Assembly (NCBI GenBank): GCA_001443495.1
Contig: LDXR01000014.1
Span: forward strand, 8,684-72,683
Direction: 5' to 3'
Length of the DNA stretch: 64,000 bases
DNA from: a candidate division NC10 bacterium CSP1-5
Lineage (GTDB): Bacteria; Methylomirabilota; Methylomirabilia; Methylomirabilales; CSP1-5
Part shown: positions 15,720 to 25,174 of the stretch, in pieces
How positions within the stretch are numbered: position 1 is the first letter of the stretch
Layout: the number at the start of each line of letters is the position of its first letter
Translations under genes and position numbers: made by a program
Notes under the pieces: generated by a model
What the model was told of the DNA's origin: nothing
Seen by the model: the letters and a program-made list of their open reading frames with translations, nothing else
Databases searched by the model: none

Positions 15720-16385
15720 CTACCTAGGGAGGCCAAAAATCCCCTGCGGGACCTTCTGCCAGTCGGCCAAAAACCGTTCGAGCCCGACATCGGTCAGGGG
15801 GTGTTTGACGAGCTGCTCGAGGACGGGTGGAGGGACCGTGACCACATGGGCGCCCACCAGGGCGGCCTCGACGACATGGCGGGGGTGCCGGATACTGGCG
15901 GCCAAGACCTGGGTAGCGAGGTTGTACGTCCTATAGATGGCGACGAGGTCCCGGACGACATCCATGCCGACGTGCGCGTAATCGTCCAGGCGTCCGATAA
16001 AAGGGCTCACAAAGGTCGCCCCCGCCTTGGCCGCGAGGAGGCCCTGTGTCGCCGAAAAGACCAGGGTCACATTCACGCGGATGCCCGCGCTGCTCAGATC
16101 CCGGACCGCCCTGAGCCCTGGTTTCAGCATCGGGATCTTCACCACCACGTTATCGGCGATCTTGGCGATCTCCCGCCCCTCGGCCATCATCTCCTCGTAG
16201 GTCTTGCCGACCACCTCAACGCTCACCGGGCCGGGAACGATCCGGCAGATCTCCTCGACCACCTCCCGGAAGTCTGCCCCCTCCTTGGCGATCAGGGACG
16301 GATTGGTGGTCACCCCATCGATCAGCCCGTGCTGCACAGCGTCCCGGATCATTTTCACGCTGGCGCTATCCATAAAGATCTGCAT
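15720..16385 (-). CDS. Transaldolase / fructose-6-phosphate aldolase family protein
   Basis: ATG 16385 with GAGGAGG upstream gives 221 residues, the size of the small transaldolase/FSA subfamily. Visible motifs are MQIFMDSA, GVTTNPSLIAKEG, the Schiff-base lysine segment NVVVKIPML near residue 85, NVTLVFSATQGLLAAKAGA and VSPFIGRLDD. The enzyme would move or release a dihydroxyacetone unit in the pentose phosphate pathway. It is separated from the catabolic cluster by 230 bases that hold the IclR promoter. Whether it is a transaldolase or an aldolase cannot be told from sequence alone. Confidence 0.9.
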   Translation of the reverse strand: MQIFMDSASVKMIRDAVQHGLIDGVTTNPSLIAKEGADFREVVEEICRIVPGPVSVEVVGKTYEEMMAEGREIAKIADNVVVKIPMLKPGLRAVRDLSSAGIRVNVTLVFSATQGLLAAKAGATFVSPFIGRLDDYAHVGMDVVRDLVAIYRTYNLATQVLAASIRHPRHVVEAALVGAHVVTVPPPVLEQLVKHPLTDVGLERFLADWQKVPQGIFGLPR

Positions 16386-16511
16386 CGCGCTCCTCCTCAA
16401 CGTGCCATGCCGTCTCGTGAAGTGCCAGCTAGCCGGCTAGTCTGCCAGAAAGCTGGAATGCTCAAGAGCCGACAGTCCAGCCTCCGTTCTCGCCTCCTAG
16501 CGTCCTCGCGT

Positions 16512-17201
16512 CTACCCCTGAGGTCGGGCGCCGAAAATCGCCGTCCCGATCCGGACCATGGTCGCCCCCTCCTCCACGGCGACCTCGAAGTCGTGGCTCA
16601 TGCCCATGGAGAGATGCCTCAGGCTCAGCTCGGGGAAGCGGGAGACAGCCTCCTCCCGGAGCCGGGTCAACCGCCGAAAGCAGGGCCGGACCCCGTCGGG
16701 GTCCGGATCGAAAGGGGGCATGGCCATCAACCCTTCGATGCTCAGGTGTGGCAGAGACCCCACTCTCTCCAGCAGAGGGAAGAGTTCGATTTCGGTCACT
16801 CCGGTCTTGGTCGGTTCCTCGGCGACATTTACCTCGACCAACGCTCGGACCCGCTTGCCCAGAGTGGATCCCGCCTTATCCAGTTCCTGCGCAAGCTTCC
16901 ACGAATCGAGGGAGTGGACCCAGTCAAAGAGCCGCACCGCCAGTCGCGCCTTGTTGGTCTGGAGGTGTCCCACCATGTGCCACCGGCACGGGGCATTGAT
17001 CTCGCCGATCTTGGCCTGTGCCTCCTGGACCCGATTCTCTCCGATATCGCTGATGCCAGCGGCGATGGCCTCCTCAATGGTGGAGGCTGGAAAGCTCTTC
17101 GCCACGGCCACCACCAGAACCTCCCCCGGATCTCGGCCCACCCGCAAGGCCGCCGCCGCGATCCGCGCCCGCACGCTCTCGACCCGCTCCTTGATGGTCA
17201 T
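16512..17201 (-). CDS. YggS/PLPBP pyridoxal phosphate homeostasis protein
   Basis: The 229-residue protein has the PLP-binding lysine in VAVAKSFP near residue 35, followed by IGENRVQEAQAK, WHMVGHLQTNKA, VNVAEEPTKTG, GLMAMPPF and SMGMSHDFEVAVEEGATMVRIGTAIFG. All are hallmarks of the YggS/PROSC family. It binds PLP without a known catalytic activity and buffers the cofactor and amino acid pools. It often neighbours pgeF and division genes, as here. It starts with ATG and its stop is about 125 bases before the aldolase. Confidence 0.93.
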   Translation of the reverse strand: MTIKERVESVRARIAAAALRVGRDPGEVLVVAVAKSFPASTIEEAIAAGISDIGENRVQEAQAKIGEINAPCRWHMVGHLQTNKARLAVRLFDWVHSLDSWKLAQELDKAGSTLGKRVRALVEVNVAEEPTKTGVTEIELFPLLERVGSLPHLSIEGLMAMPPFDPDPDGVRPCFRRLTRLREEAVSRFPELSLRHLSMGMSHDFEVAVEEGATMVRIGTAIFGARPQG

Positions 17202-17299
17202 CCCGCCTCGCCTTACAAGCTTCTAGCGTACCAACCGTAACGTATCAGAGGGCCTCAGAGGTGTCAATTCCAGTCGTCGACCGACGACCGGCGAGGCTA

Positions 17300-17370
17300 G
17301 GTGGCTGGTGGTTGGCGACTGGTGGTTGGTCCTACTCACCAATCACTAATCACTAATCACCAGTCACTAC
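17300..17370. repeat. Heptamer hairpin repeat, GGTGGTTGG/CCAATCACT type
   Basis: The left arm (GGTGGCTGGTGGTTGG units) and right arm (CCAATCACTAATCACTAATC) are complementary if G-T pairs are allowed, and both repeat every 7 bases. It lies in the pgeF-yggS gap and provides the pgeF stop codon. Confidence 0.8.
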
Positions 17371-18194
17371 AGGAGGGCGATGACGCTCATCATCCGGCCC
17401 GTCTTTGGCTTTTCGGCCCGATATGAGTAAAAGAGATCGCTGCGGCACGCGGTGCAGAGGCCGGTGTCCACGACGCGTTCCCGGCTGACCCCTGTCTCGC
17501 CCAGGATGGCGATGTTCAGGCGAGCGAGGTCCAACATCCAGCGACCCTCTCCGATCGGTTTCACACAGCCCTGCCACGCTGTACAGGCCCCCTTCAGCTT
17601 GGTGATGACTGGCTCGTCCACCTCGTAACAGCAACCCCGGATGCCCGGACCGAGCGCGGCATAGCACTCGGCGGGATCGGTGCCATACGCCTCGTGCATC
17701 TTTCGAAGTGCGCGCTCGACGATACGCTGCACACTGCTCCGCCAGCCGGCATGAACGGCCCCGATGACCCGGCGGCGAGGGTCAGCAAGAAAGATCGGCA
17801 GGCAATCGGCGGTGCTGATGGTGAGTCCGAAACCCGGGACATCGGTCACCATTGCGTCGTAGAGGTAGTCATCATCCAGCAAGAGTCGGGGGAACTGCTC
17901 GCGTCCCGCTAGGCCGGGATCCACGACTAAAACATCGTTCCCATGCACCTGGCGGACGCGCACGATGCGCGACGGATCCAGGCCGAGGACGCTGAAATAC
18001 CGGCGCCGATTTTCGCGCACGGCCGCCGGATTGTCGCCGACGCTGAGCCCAAGGTTGAGCGAGTGATACGGCGGGACGCTCACTCCCCCCTTCCGGGTGC
18101 TGAAGGCGTGCCGGACGCCTAACTCATCAAAAAAAGAGAGCCGGAGAAACCCCGGCTCCTCACTCTCGACAATCCCCCGCTCGGTGAATCCCAT
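17367..18194 (-). CDS. pgeF: Purine nucleoside phosphorylase-like protein PgeF (YfiH)
   Basis: The 275-residue protein has the Cu/Zn-binding pattern of the YfiH family: VRQVHGNDVLVVD, STADCLPIFL, IGAVHAGWR and GPGIRGCCYEV. Members act as purine nucleoside phosphorylases/adenosine deaminases, and E. coli PgeF edits peptidoglycan precursors carrying the wrong residue. The gene follows ftsZ in the dcw cluster, a common arrangement. Its own promoter and the terminator after ftsZ suggest separate transcription. The C-terminal residues are normal although the stop lies in repeat DNA. Confidence 0.92.
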   Translation of the reverse strand: MGFTERGIVESEEPGFLRLSFFDELGVRHAFSTRKGGVSVPPYHSLNLGLSVGDNPAAVRENRRRYFSVLGLDPSRIVRVRQVHGNDVLVVDPGLAGREQFPRLLLDDDYLYDAMVTDVPGFGLTISTADCLPIFLADPRRRVIGAVHAGWRSSVQRIVERALRKMHEAYGTDPAECYAALGPGIRGCCYEVDEPVITKLKGACTAWQGCVKPIGEGRWMLDLARLNIAILGETGVSRERVVDTGLCTACRSDLFYSYRAEKPKTGRMMSVIALL

Positions 18195-18216
18195 CCCGCC
18201 CCTTCGTCTATCCTAC

Positions 18217-18245
18217 ATTATATATAACACATGTGATTCGCCCAA
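18217..18245 (-). promoter_or_regulatory. Sigma70-type promoter of pgeF
   Basis: An exact TATAAT on the minus strand is preceded at 17 bases by TTGGGC. The predicted start is about 16 bases before the ATG. Confidence 0.6.
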
Positions 18246-18296
18246 TCACCCCGGGCGCAAGAACCCCACGGGGTGTCTCGGGAACGGAAAATAACC

Positions 18297-18319
18297 GGGC
18301 GGCCCGGAGAGGGCCGCCC
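18297..18319 (-). terminator. Terminator after ftsZ
   Basis: GGGCGGCCC and GGGCCGCCC form a perfect 9-bp stem with a 5-base loop, 20 bases past the ftsZ stop. On the minus strand it is followed by GGTTATTTT. It closes the dcw operon. Confidence 0.8.
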
Positions 18320-18339
18320 CAAGAGAAGCGAAGGACCGC

Positions 18340-19488
18340 TCACTCCGCCTGGCGGCGGAGGAACGTCGGGATGTCGAGTTCCTCCTCGTCCAGCTCGGCG
18401 AGCGTCAACTGGGCCGCACCTACCTCTAGCCTGCCCCCCCGCCGCCTGAGATACCCCGGCCGTTCGACTACCTTGCTCGCATAGGCCTTGAGGTCGGCGA
18501 TCTTGGTCTGCTCGGTCGCCTTCGCCTGCTGTTGCTCAAACCCGGTCGCGATGACCGTCACCCGCACCTCGCGGTTCATGCGCTCATCGATCACCGCTCC
18601 GAAGATGATGTGGGCATCGGGATCAGCGGCGGCATAGATCGCCTGACCGACCTGCTCGACCTCATGGAGGCAGAGGTCCGGACCGCCGGTGATGTTGAGC
18701 AAGACCCCGCGGGCCCCCTGGATGGAGACATTCTCCAGGAGGGGGCTATTGATGGCCCGCTGCGTCGCCTCGACGGCGCAGTCCTCGCCGACGGCATGAC
18801 CGGTCCCCATCATGGCCAGCCCCCGCTCGGCCATGATGGTCCGCACATCGGCGAAATCCACATTGACGAGCCCAGGGATCACGATGAGATCCGAGATCCC
18901 CTGGACCGCCTGGCGGAGGACGTCGTCGGCAAGCTTGAAGGCCTCGAGAAAGGTCGTGGACCGATCGGCGATGGCGAGGAGTTGCTGGTTGGGAATGGTA
19001 ATCAGGGTATCAACCTTCTCCTTGAGCTCCTGCAGGCCCCGCTCGGCCTGCGCCATTCGGACCTTGCCCTCAAACTGGAAGGGTTTGGTCACCACACCCA
19101 CCGTCAGGATCCCCAATTCTTTGGCGAGATTGGCGATCACGGGGGCGGCGCCTGTGCCGGTTCCCCCGCCGAGCCCCGCAGTGACGAAGACCATATCCGC
19201 GCTGTCCAGGAAGCTCAGGATCTTATCGGTGTCTTCGATGGCCGCCTTCCGGCCGATGTCCGGGTTCGACCCGGCTCCCAACCCCTTCGTGAGCTTCTCC
19301 CCGATCTGCAGCTTGCTCTCGACGGGGGAAGAATGGAGAGCTTGAGCGTCGGTGTTGATCACGATGAACTCCACCCCCGTCATCGACGAGGTCGCCATGC
19401 GGTTCACCGCATTCGAGCCCCCTCCTCCGACACCGACGACTTTGATCTTGGCCGTCTTCTGAGGACCCTCTTCTAATTGAAACGGCAT
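18340..19488 (-). CDS. ftsZ: Cell division GTPase FtsZ
   Basis: This 382-residue tubulin homologue polymerises into the division ring. Motifs are [22 protein letters not shown], the tubulin signature [10 protein letters not shown] near residue 107, and [11 protein letters not shown] with the T7-loop acids. The C-terminal peptide DIPTFLRRQ, which binds FtsA and other partners, is intact after a short linker. The length is usual. It follows ftsA with a 70-base gap that contains a repeat array, while the upstream dcw genes mostly overlap. Confidence 0.98.
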   Translation of the reverse strand: MPFQLEEGPQKTAKIKVVGVGGGGSNAVNRMATSSMTGVEFIVINTDAQALHSSPVESKLQIGEKLTKGLGAGSNPDIGRKAAIEDTDKILSFLDSADMVFVTAGLGGGTGTGAAPVIANLAKELGILTVGVVTKPFQFEGKVRMAQAERGLQELKEKVDTLITIPNQQLLAIADRSTTFLEAFKLADDVLRQAVQGISDLIVIPGLVNVDFADVRTIMAERGLAMMGTGHAVGEDCAVEATQRAINSPLLENVSIQGARGVLLNITGGPDLCLHEVEQVGQAIYAAADPDAHIIFGAVIDERMNREVRVTVIATGFEQQQAKATEQTKIADLKAYASKVVERPGYLRRRGGRLEVGAAQLTLAELDEEELDIPTFLRRQAE

Positions 19489-19522
19489 CGCTCACCCCCT
19501 CCTCTGTGTTAGCCCCAAAAAC

Positions 19523-19561
19523 GCTGTCAGCTGTCAGCCATCAGCCGTCTGATAGCTGTTA
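19523..19561. repeat. Heptamer repeat, AGCTGTC type, between ftsA and ftsZ
   Basis: CAGCTGTCAGCCATCAGCC units at 7-bp spacing occupy the ftsA-ftsZ gap and touch the ftsA stop. GCTGTCAGC and GATAGCTGTT give weak self-complementarity. The same unit appears at 5231 and 63350. Confidence 0.7.
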
Positions 19562-20797
19562 AAAGAATTCGCCGAACCACTCCCGCATCCTCTCTGTCAC
19601 CCGACTGAACAGGGCGCCCTCGGTGACCCGCCGGAACTTCCGCTGGTGTCGATTCTGGGACCCATACAGCACGAGACCCACGGCAGTCGCGTAGATCGGG
19701 CTCGCCACCACGTCGACGAGCCCCGCCACCCCTGCGGGGATTCCCCGTCTCACCGGCAATGTGAGGATCTCCTCCGCCAATTCCGGAACCCCAGGCATGA
19801 TTGAGGACCCGCCCGTCACGACCATCCCTCCGACGACCGTCTCTTCAAACCCGGCCCGCCGGATCTCCCGATCGACGAGGGAAAAGATCTCCTCGAGGCG
19901 AGGCCGGATAATCTCACACAGCATGTGTCGGCTGATGGTGCGGGACCGCCGACCGCCCACGCCCCCCACCTCGATATGCTCCTCCCGCTCGATCAGCGAG
20001 GCCACGGCGCATCCGTGTTTCTTTTTGATCTCCTCCGCTTCATGCATGGGAGTGCGTAACCCGATAGCGATATCGTTGGTGAGATGGTCTCCGCCGACCG
20101 CCAGCACCGCCGTGTGCCAGATGCTCCCCTCTTCGAAGACGGCGATGTCGGAAGTGCCGCCGCCGATATCCACCAGGACCGCGCCGAGGTCTTTCTCGTC
20201 GGAGCTGAGGGTCGAGAGAGAAGAGGCGAGCTGCTGGAGCACGATGTCCTGGACCTCGAGCCCGGCGCGGTTGCAGCATTTGATGATGTTCTGGGCCGAG
20301 GTGACGGCCCCGGTCACGATGTGGACTTCGGACTCGAGCCGCACCCCGGTCATCCCCAGTGGTTCCTTGATCCCCCCCTGGCCGTCCACGATGAACTCCT
20401 GGGGCAGGACATGGATCACCTCGCGATCCACGGGGAGGGCGACCGCCTTGGCGGCGTCAATGACCCGGTCCACATCCTTTTGGGTGATCTCTCGACTCTT
20501 GCTCGAGACGGCAATGACGCCGCGGCTGTTGATCCCCTTGATGTGGCCCCCGGCGATCCCCACGAAAACGGAATGGACATCCACCCCGGCCATGAGCTCC
20601 GCCTCTTCCAGGGCGCGCTTGATGGAGTCCACCGTGACCTCGATGTTGATCACGACCCCCTTCCGGAGCCCCTTGGAGGGACTGGTCCCGACGCCGATGA
20701 TGTCCAGGCCCCCATCGTCGAGAAGCTCGGCGATGATGGCGCAGATCTTGGTGGTGCCGATGTCCAATCCCACGATCACGTCATTTTCCCGTGGCAC
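19559..20797 (-). CDS. ftsA: Cell division protein FtsA
   Basis: The 412-residue actin-like ATPase tethers FtsZ to the membrane. It has the phosphate-binding loops GLDIGTTKICAII and VDIGGGTSDIAVF, the SHS2 region, and an adenosine loop in GGMVVTGGSSIMPG. The C-terminus ends RMREWFGEFF, an amphipathic membrane-targeting helix. The start is GTG, after GGAGG, three bases past the ftsQ stop. Confidence 0.97.
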   Translation of the reverse strand: MPRENDVIVGLDIGTTKICAIIAELLDDGGLDIIGVGTSPSKGLRKGVVINIEVTVDSIKRALEEAELMAGVDVHSVFVGIAGGHIKGINSRGVIAVSSKSREITQKDVDRVIDAAKAVALPVDREVIHVLPQEFIVDGQGGIKEPLGMTGVRLESEVHIVTGAVTSAQNIIKCCNRAGLEVQDIVLQQLASSLSTLSSDEKDLGAVLVDIGGGTSDIAVFEEGSIWHTAVLAVGGDHLTNDIAIGLRTPMHEAEEIKKKHGCAVASLIEREEHIEVGGVGGRRSRTISRHMLCEIIRPRLEEIFSLVDREIRRAGFEETVVGGMVVTGGSSIMPGVPELAEEILTLPVRRGIPAGVAGLVDVVASPIYATAVGLVLYGSQNRHQRKFRRVTEGALFSRVTERMREWFGEFF

Positions 20798-20800
20798 CTC

Positions 20801-21574
20801 TCATCCTCCTTTCTCGGGCGGCTTCAGGATCACCCGCCCGGGAAATCTGAGATCCGCATACGCGAAACCCTGCAGCCGCTCCTCGCGATGACCCAGGGCC
20901 AGGCTGAGACGATGTAGTTGCGCGAGGGGATCCGGGCCGATCCGCAGAATCGCCCTGCCCCCCGCCAGGCGCAGGACATAGTTGCCGTCCGCCTCGGCGG
21001 TCACCTCCTCCACCAGTGTCTGCCTGAGGAGCGGTGCCTCCCGGAGCAGCTCGAGGAGCTCAAGCCCACCCAGGAGTCGCCGGTCGTCGAGATGCTCCCC
21101 GGCCCGGGCCTCGGCTCTCCAGGCTGCCCGCAGGAGCGGCAGGGCCTGCCCCGGGCGTGCCCGCTTCTCCTCAAGGATGACGGCATCAGCGCTCAGCAGA
21201 AACGTCTTCCCGAGGGACAGGAGGGCGACGGGCCGTCGCTCCTCGACGGTGATGATCAGGCTGAGGGGGGGCTGCCGCTGGATCGAGGCGCTCAAGACCC
21301 AGGGATGGGTCGTGATCCTGCCAGCCAGCTCCTCGAGATCCAGTTGGAGGATGTTGACCGGCGGCCGGAGCCGCAACCGGGAAAGGATCTCGGCTGTCTC
21401 CACGTGGACATTTCCCCGGACCCGGATCTCACGCACCTCAAGCACCGAGAGCTGACGCAGGGACCCATGGGCCCACCAGACGCCCCCAATGACCAGGGCC
21501 ACCGCGGTGGTGGTGGGGACGGCGATCATCCATCGCCGCCAGCGGCCATCACTTTCCTTTCGTCTCCGACGCAC
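20801..21574 (-). CDS. ftsQ: Cell division protein FtsQ
   Basis: GTG 21574 with GAGGAGGGG just before it gives 257 residues. A basic N-terminus (RRRRK) and one membrane span near residues 17-35 are followed by the POTRA domain (VLEVREIRVRGNVHVETAEIL) and the FtsQ/DivIB C-terminal domain. This single-pass protein links early and late division proteins through FtsL and FtsB. Divergent sequence is normal for the family, and the position between murB and ftsA supports the call. Confidence 0.93.
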   Translation of the reverse strand: MRRRRKESDGRWRRWMIAVPTTTAVALVIGGVWWAHGSLRQLSVLEVREIRVRGNVHVETAEILSRLRLRPPVNILQLDLEELAGRITTHPWVLSASIQRQPPLSLIITVEERRPVALLSLGKTFLLSADAVILEEKRARPGQALPLLRAAWRAEARAGEHLDDRRLLGGLELLELLREAPLLRQTLVEEVTAEADGNYVLRLAGGRAILRIGPDPLAQLHRLSLALGHREERLQGFAYADLRFPGRVILKPPEKGG

Positions 21575-21586
21575 TTCCCCTCCTCG

Positions 21587-21638
21587 GAGTTCACAGTTCA
21601 CAGCAGAAGGAGATACCTTTACCCGTGAACCGCGAACG
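21587..21638. repeat. Short heptamer hairpin, GTTCACA type, between murB and ftsQ
   Basis: GAGTTCACAGTTCACAG on the left faces CCGTGAACCGCGAACG on the right, a short version of the GTTCAxx hairpins found elsewhere in the dcw cluster. Confidence 0.5.
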
Positions 21639-21640
21639 CT

Positions 21641-22558
21641 CTAGTCATCTCCGACGACCCGAACCTCCAGCTCGAGCTCCACCTGCATCTTCTCCCGGAC
21701 CTGGCGTTGCATCAGATCAATGAGGGCCAGCACATCCGTCGCCGTCGCCCCCCCCAGGTTGATGATGAAGTTTCCGTGTTTCGGCGAGATGCAGGCACCC
21801 CCGACCCGCACGCCCTTGAGCCCCGCCTTCTCCACGAGGCGGCCCGCATACTCCCCAGGTGGATTCTTGAATACGGAGCCTGCCGATCGCCACTCCACCG
21901 GCTGTCCCCGATTCCGCTGGATGAGGTTCGCTGAGATCCGACGCCGAATCTCACCGGCGTCGCCCTGCTCCAGATCGAAGGCCGCCTCGAGGAGGACGCA
22001 TCCCTCCGGCAGGGAGGAGCGTCGGTACGAAAACTGCAACCGGTCCCGCGAAAAGACGTGCTCATCCCCCTCGCGTGTCAGCAGCCGCACTGCCACCAGG
22101 TGATCGGCGATACATCCCCCAAAGGCGCCGGAGTTCCCCCGGACTGCGCCCCCGACGCTCCCGGGGACCCCCGCCAGGCACTCCACCCCGCTGAGGGCGA
22201 GCTTGGAACAGAAGGCCACCAGTCGACTCAGGCGGACTCCGGCACCAGCCGAGACTCGCCTTCCCGCCACGTTCAGCTGAGTGAAGATCCCCTCGAGATG
22301 AAGAACCACCCCTCGAAAGCCCCCATCGCGGACCAACAGGTTGCTCCCGCCTCCCAAGACGAGGTAGGGCACCCCCTCCTCTCGGCAGAGCCGTAGGGCA
22401 GCCCGGACGTCCGCCTCACCTTCGGGAAAGACCATGATGTCTGCAGGCCCCCCAATGCCGAAGGAGGTATATTTACCGAGGGGCTCCCCGTACACGATGC
22501 GCCCCTTGATCTGTTGTTCCAGCCTTTCTTTGAGCGTCGCTCCCACCATGCCTCTCAA
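21641..22558 (-). CDS. murB: UDP-N-acetylenolpyruvoylglucosamine reductase MurB
   Basis: The 305-residue flavoenzyme reduces UDP-GlcNAc-enolpyruvate to UDP-MurNAc. FAD-binding motifs are YTSFGIGGPAD, VLGGGSNLLV and GVPGSVGGAVRGNSGAFGG. The catalytic serine is in RSAGSVFKNP near residue 226, and the C-terminus keeps SPKHGNFIINLG. It lacks the extra type I loop, so it belongs to the type II class. It lies downstream of murC, separated by a repeat hairpin. Confidence 0.96.
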   Translation of the reverse strand: MRGMVGATLKERLEQQIKGRIVYGEPLGKYTSFGIGGPADIMVFPEGEADVRAALRLCREEGVPYLVLGGGSNLLVRDGGFRGVVLHLEGIFTQLNVAGRRVSAGAGVRLSRLVAFCSKLALSGVECLAGVPGSVGGAVRGNSGAFGGCIADHLVAVRLLTREGDEHVFSRDRLQFSYRRSSLPEGCVLLEAAFDLEQGDAGEIRRRISANLIQRNRGQPVEWRSAGSVFKNPPGEYAGRLVEKAGLKGVRVGGACISPKHGNFIINLGGATATDVLALIDLMQRQVREKMQVELELEVRVVGDD

Positions 22559-22561
22559 TGT

Positions 22562-22654
22562 CGTTCATGGTTCAGGGTTCAGGGTTCAGGGTTCATGGTA
22601 AGAGCCTAGTTTGCGCCGTCCCCACTCTGAACGCTGAACCATGAACTATGAACC
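22562..22654. repeat. Heptamer hairpin repeat, GGTTCAT/GGTTCAG type, between murC and murB
   Basis: Five units of GGTTCAG/GGTTCAT on the left are complementary to CTGAACGCTGAACCATGAAC on the right, with about 27 bases between the arms. The right arm reaches into the last codons of murC. Confidence 0.85.
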
Positions 22655-24022
22655 TCTTTCGAGGCGGCGGACGATCTCCTCCCCCACCTGCCAGATGTCT
22701 CCGGCCCCCAAGGTGATCACCATATCTCCAGGGCGGAGCATCGGGATCAACACGTCCGGGATCGCCTCCTTATCCGGGACAAACGTGGCATGGCGATGTC
22801 CATGCTCCAACGCCCCCTCGGCGATCTCCCTCCCGCTGACGCCGGGGATGACCGGCTCACCAGCGCCGTACACCTCGGTCACCACGAGCACGTCGGCCTG
22901 GTAAAAGGCGGTGAAGAACTCTCCGAGCAGATACTTGGTTCTCGTGTATCTGTGAGGCTGAAAGACCACGACCACCCGCCGCCCAAAGCCGTCCTTGGCC
23001 GCATCGAGGGTCGCGCGGATCTCGGCGGGGTGGTGGCCGTAATCATCCACCACCAGAATCCCGCCAACCTCGCCCTTCACCTGGAAGCGGCGATCGACAC
23101 CGGCGAACTGCGCCAGCGCTTCCCGGATGACCTCCGGCTCGATGTTCAGCTCGAGACCGACCGCGACGGCGGCTAACGCGTTGCTCACATTATGGATTCC
23201 CGGCACGCGCAGCCGGAACTTCCCCAACTCCTCCTGCCGCGCCACGACGGCGAACTCCGATCCCATGCCTTCCAGGTGGATCTCCCTGGCAGTGATGTCC
23301 GCCTGGGTCCTGAGCCCGTACGTGATGAACCGCTTCTCCACCGAGGGGAGGAGGGTCTGAATGTTCTCCTGATCAAGACACAGGATGGCGGACCCGTAGA
23401 AGGGGACCTTATTGATGAACTGCAGGAAGGTTTCTAGAATGTGCGGCAGGTCCCGGTAGTAGTCGAGATGCTCGGCGTCGATGGTCGTTACCACCGCGAT
23501 CGTCGGTGAGAGCTTCAGGAAGGATCCATCGCTCTCATCCGCCTCCGCCACCAGGAAGTCTCCCCGGCCGAGCTTCGCATTGGTGTCGAGACCTCTCAGG
23601 CGTCCGCCGATGACGATCGTGGGATCGAGCCCCCCTTCGGCAAGGACGGTCGCCAGCATGGAGGTCGTCGTGGTCTTGCCGTGGGTGCCCGCCACCGCGA
23701 CGCCGTACTTGAGACGCATCAGTTCCGCCAGCATCTCCGCACGTGGGATCACCGGAATCAGGTGCTGGCGGGCGGCGGCGACCTCCGGATTATCCAGGGC
23801 CACCGCCGAAGAGCGAACCACCACATCGGCGCCCTGTACGTTCTCCGGCGCATGCCCGATGGACACCCGGATTCCCAGGCTCTCGAGACGCCGAGTCACT
23901 TCCGACGCCTTCAGATCGGATCCTGTCACGAGATACTCCATGTTGTGGAGCACCTCTGCAATCCCGCTCATCCCGGCCCCGCCGATCCCCACGAAATGGA
24001 TGTGCCGGTACCGCCGCACCAT
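22646..24022 (-). CDS. murC: UDP-N-acetylmuramate-L-alanine ligase MurC
   Basis: The 458-residue ligase adds L-Ala to UDP-MurNAc using ATP. It shows the N-terminal nucleotide motif [16 protein letters not shown], the ATP loop [13 protein letters not shown] near residue 112, the [11 protein letters not shown] segment typical of MurC, and [11 protein letters not shown] in the C-terminal domain. The start is three bases past the murG stop. Its last residues may be shaped by the adjoining repeat. Confidence 0.97.
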   Translation of the reverse strand: MVRRYRHIHFVGIGGAGMSGIAEVLHNMEYLVTGSDLKASEVTRRLESLGIRVSIGHAPENVQGADVVVRSSAVALDNPEVAAARQHLIPVIPRAEMLAELMRLKYGVAVAGTHGKTTTTSMLATVLAEGGLDPTIVIGGRLRGLDTNAKLGRGDFLVAEADESDGSFLKLSPTIAVVTTIDAEHLDYYRDLPHILETFLQFINKVPFYGSAILCLDQENIQTLLPSVEKRFITYGLRTQADITAREIHLEGMGSEFAVVARQEELGKFRLRVPGIHNVSNALAAVAVGLELNIEPEVIREALAQFAGVDRRFQVKGEVGGILVVDDYGHHPAEIRATLDAAKDGFGRRVVVVFQPHRYTRTKYLLGEFFTAFYQADVLVVTEVYGAGEPVIPGVSGREIAEGALEHGHRHATFVPDKEAIPDVLIPMLRPGDMVITLGAGDIWQVGEEIVRRLERGS

Positions 24023-24025
24023 CGG

Positions 24026-25174
24026 TCAATCCCCCGTCCGGCGACCCCACCGCTGCTCCGCGATGTGTCTCGCCGACCGCTCGCCCCGCCGCTCTCCCGC
24101 CAGCTGACAGACCAGATCGGCAAGATGGGAGGCCGCATCAGGCCGCCCCAGACTGTGCGCCGCCTGGCCCATCGCGGTGAGCGTCCCGGGGTCGTCGAGC
24201 AACTCATACAGCTCCACTGCGAGTCGATGACCGGTGAGATCCCGGTCGAGGATCATCCATGCACCCCCGACCCTCACCACCTCCTCCGCGTTTTCCCGCT
24301 GATGATCATTGGCGGCGAAGGGATAGGGGATGAGGAGGGCCGGTTTTCCGAGCGCGGTGAGCTCCGCGATGGTGGTCGCCCCGGCCCGGCACACCACGAG
24401 GTCCGCCGCCGCGTAGGCCGAGGCCATGTCCTGGACAAAGGGGAGAACCCGTGCCTCGCCCTTCCAGGCCTGGTACGCCTCCTCCACTTCGCCCCGGTCC
24501 CGCTCCCCCGTCGCGTGGATGATCTGGATCCGATCCCACAATCGACGGAGATGCGGAAGGGCCTCGACCATGGCGCGATTGATCCGGTGCGCCCCCTGAC
24601 TTCCTCCAAAGATCAGCACGGTCCTCCTGGTGGGGTCCAACTGGAAGGCCTCGAGGCCCTTGCGTCGGTCCCCCTCCAGGATCTCCCGGCGGATCGGATT
24701 CCCCGTCACCACCACCTCGCGTCCGAACAACGGGCCGGTCGCCTCCAGGCTCACCGCGACCACGTTTGCAACCCGGGCGAGGACCCTGTTGGTCAGTCCG
24801 GGGGAGCGATTCTGTTCGTGGATGAGGAGGGGGATCCGCCTGAGGACCGCCGCCATACCGATCGGCCCGGCCGCATAGCCGCCCACCCCGACCACCGCGC
24901 GAGGTCGATGACGCCCGAGGAGCCGCAGGGCATGGATCAGGGCCTGAGGGAGGAGCATCAGGGATCTGGCCTGCGCCCCGACCCTCACCCCCTGGAGTCC
25001 CTCGACATGGATCGTCTCCAGGGAAAACCCCTCTGCCGTGAAGGCGGCCGCCTCCAGGCCTCGGGCCGTTCCAACCATCAGGGCTTCGACATCCCGGGCC
25101 CGGAGCTCGCGGGCCAGGGCGAGCGCCGGAAAGACATGGCCCCCGGTTCCCCCGCCTGCCAGCACCACCTTCAT
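24026..25174 (-). CDS. murG: MurG glycosyltransferase (lipid II synthesis)
   Basis: ATG 25174 after GAGGAGG gives 382 residues; it overlaps ftsW by four bases. The enzyme transfers GlcNAc to lipid I at the inner face of the membrane. It has the MurG motifs LAGGGTGGHVFPALALA, GVGGYAAGP, HEQNRSPGLTNR, IFGGSQGAHRIN, VVCRAGATTIAEL and PYPFAANDHQ. An in-frame start further upstream would read through ftsW and is rejected. The tail after about residue 360 is Arg-rich. Confidence 0.97.
   Translation of the reverse strand: MKVVLAGGGTGGHVFPALALARELRARDVEALMVGTARGLEAAAFTAEGFSLETIHVEGLQGVRVGAQARSLMLLPQALIHALRLLGRHRPRAVVGVGGYAAGPIGMAAVLRRIPLLIHEQNRSPGLTNRVLARVANVVAVSLEATGPLFGREVVVTGNPIRREILEGDRRKGLEAFQLDPTRRTVLIFGGSQGAHRINRAMVEALPHLRRLWDRIQIIHATGERDRGEVEEAYQAWKGEARVLPFVQDMASAYAAADLVVCRAGATTIAELTALGKPALLIPYPFAANDHQRENAEEVVRVGGAWMILDRDLTGHRLAVELYELLDDPGTLTAMGQAAHSLGRPDAASHLADLVCQLAGERRGERSARHIAEQRWGRRTGD

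Noticed and set aside
22562-22654. Rho-independent terminator at the GGTTCAT hairpins.
   Set aside because: The arms are AT/GC mixed and long with no T-run on either side, and the sites lie inside operons whose genes must be transcribed together.
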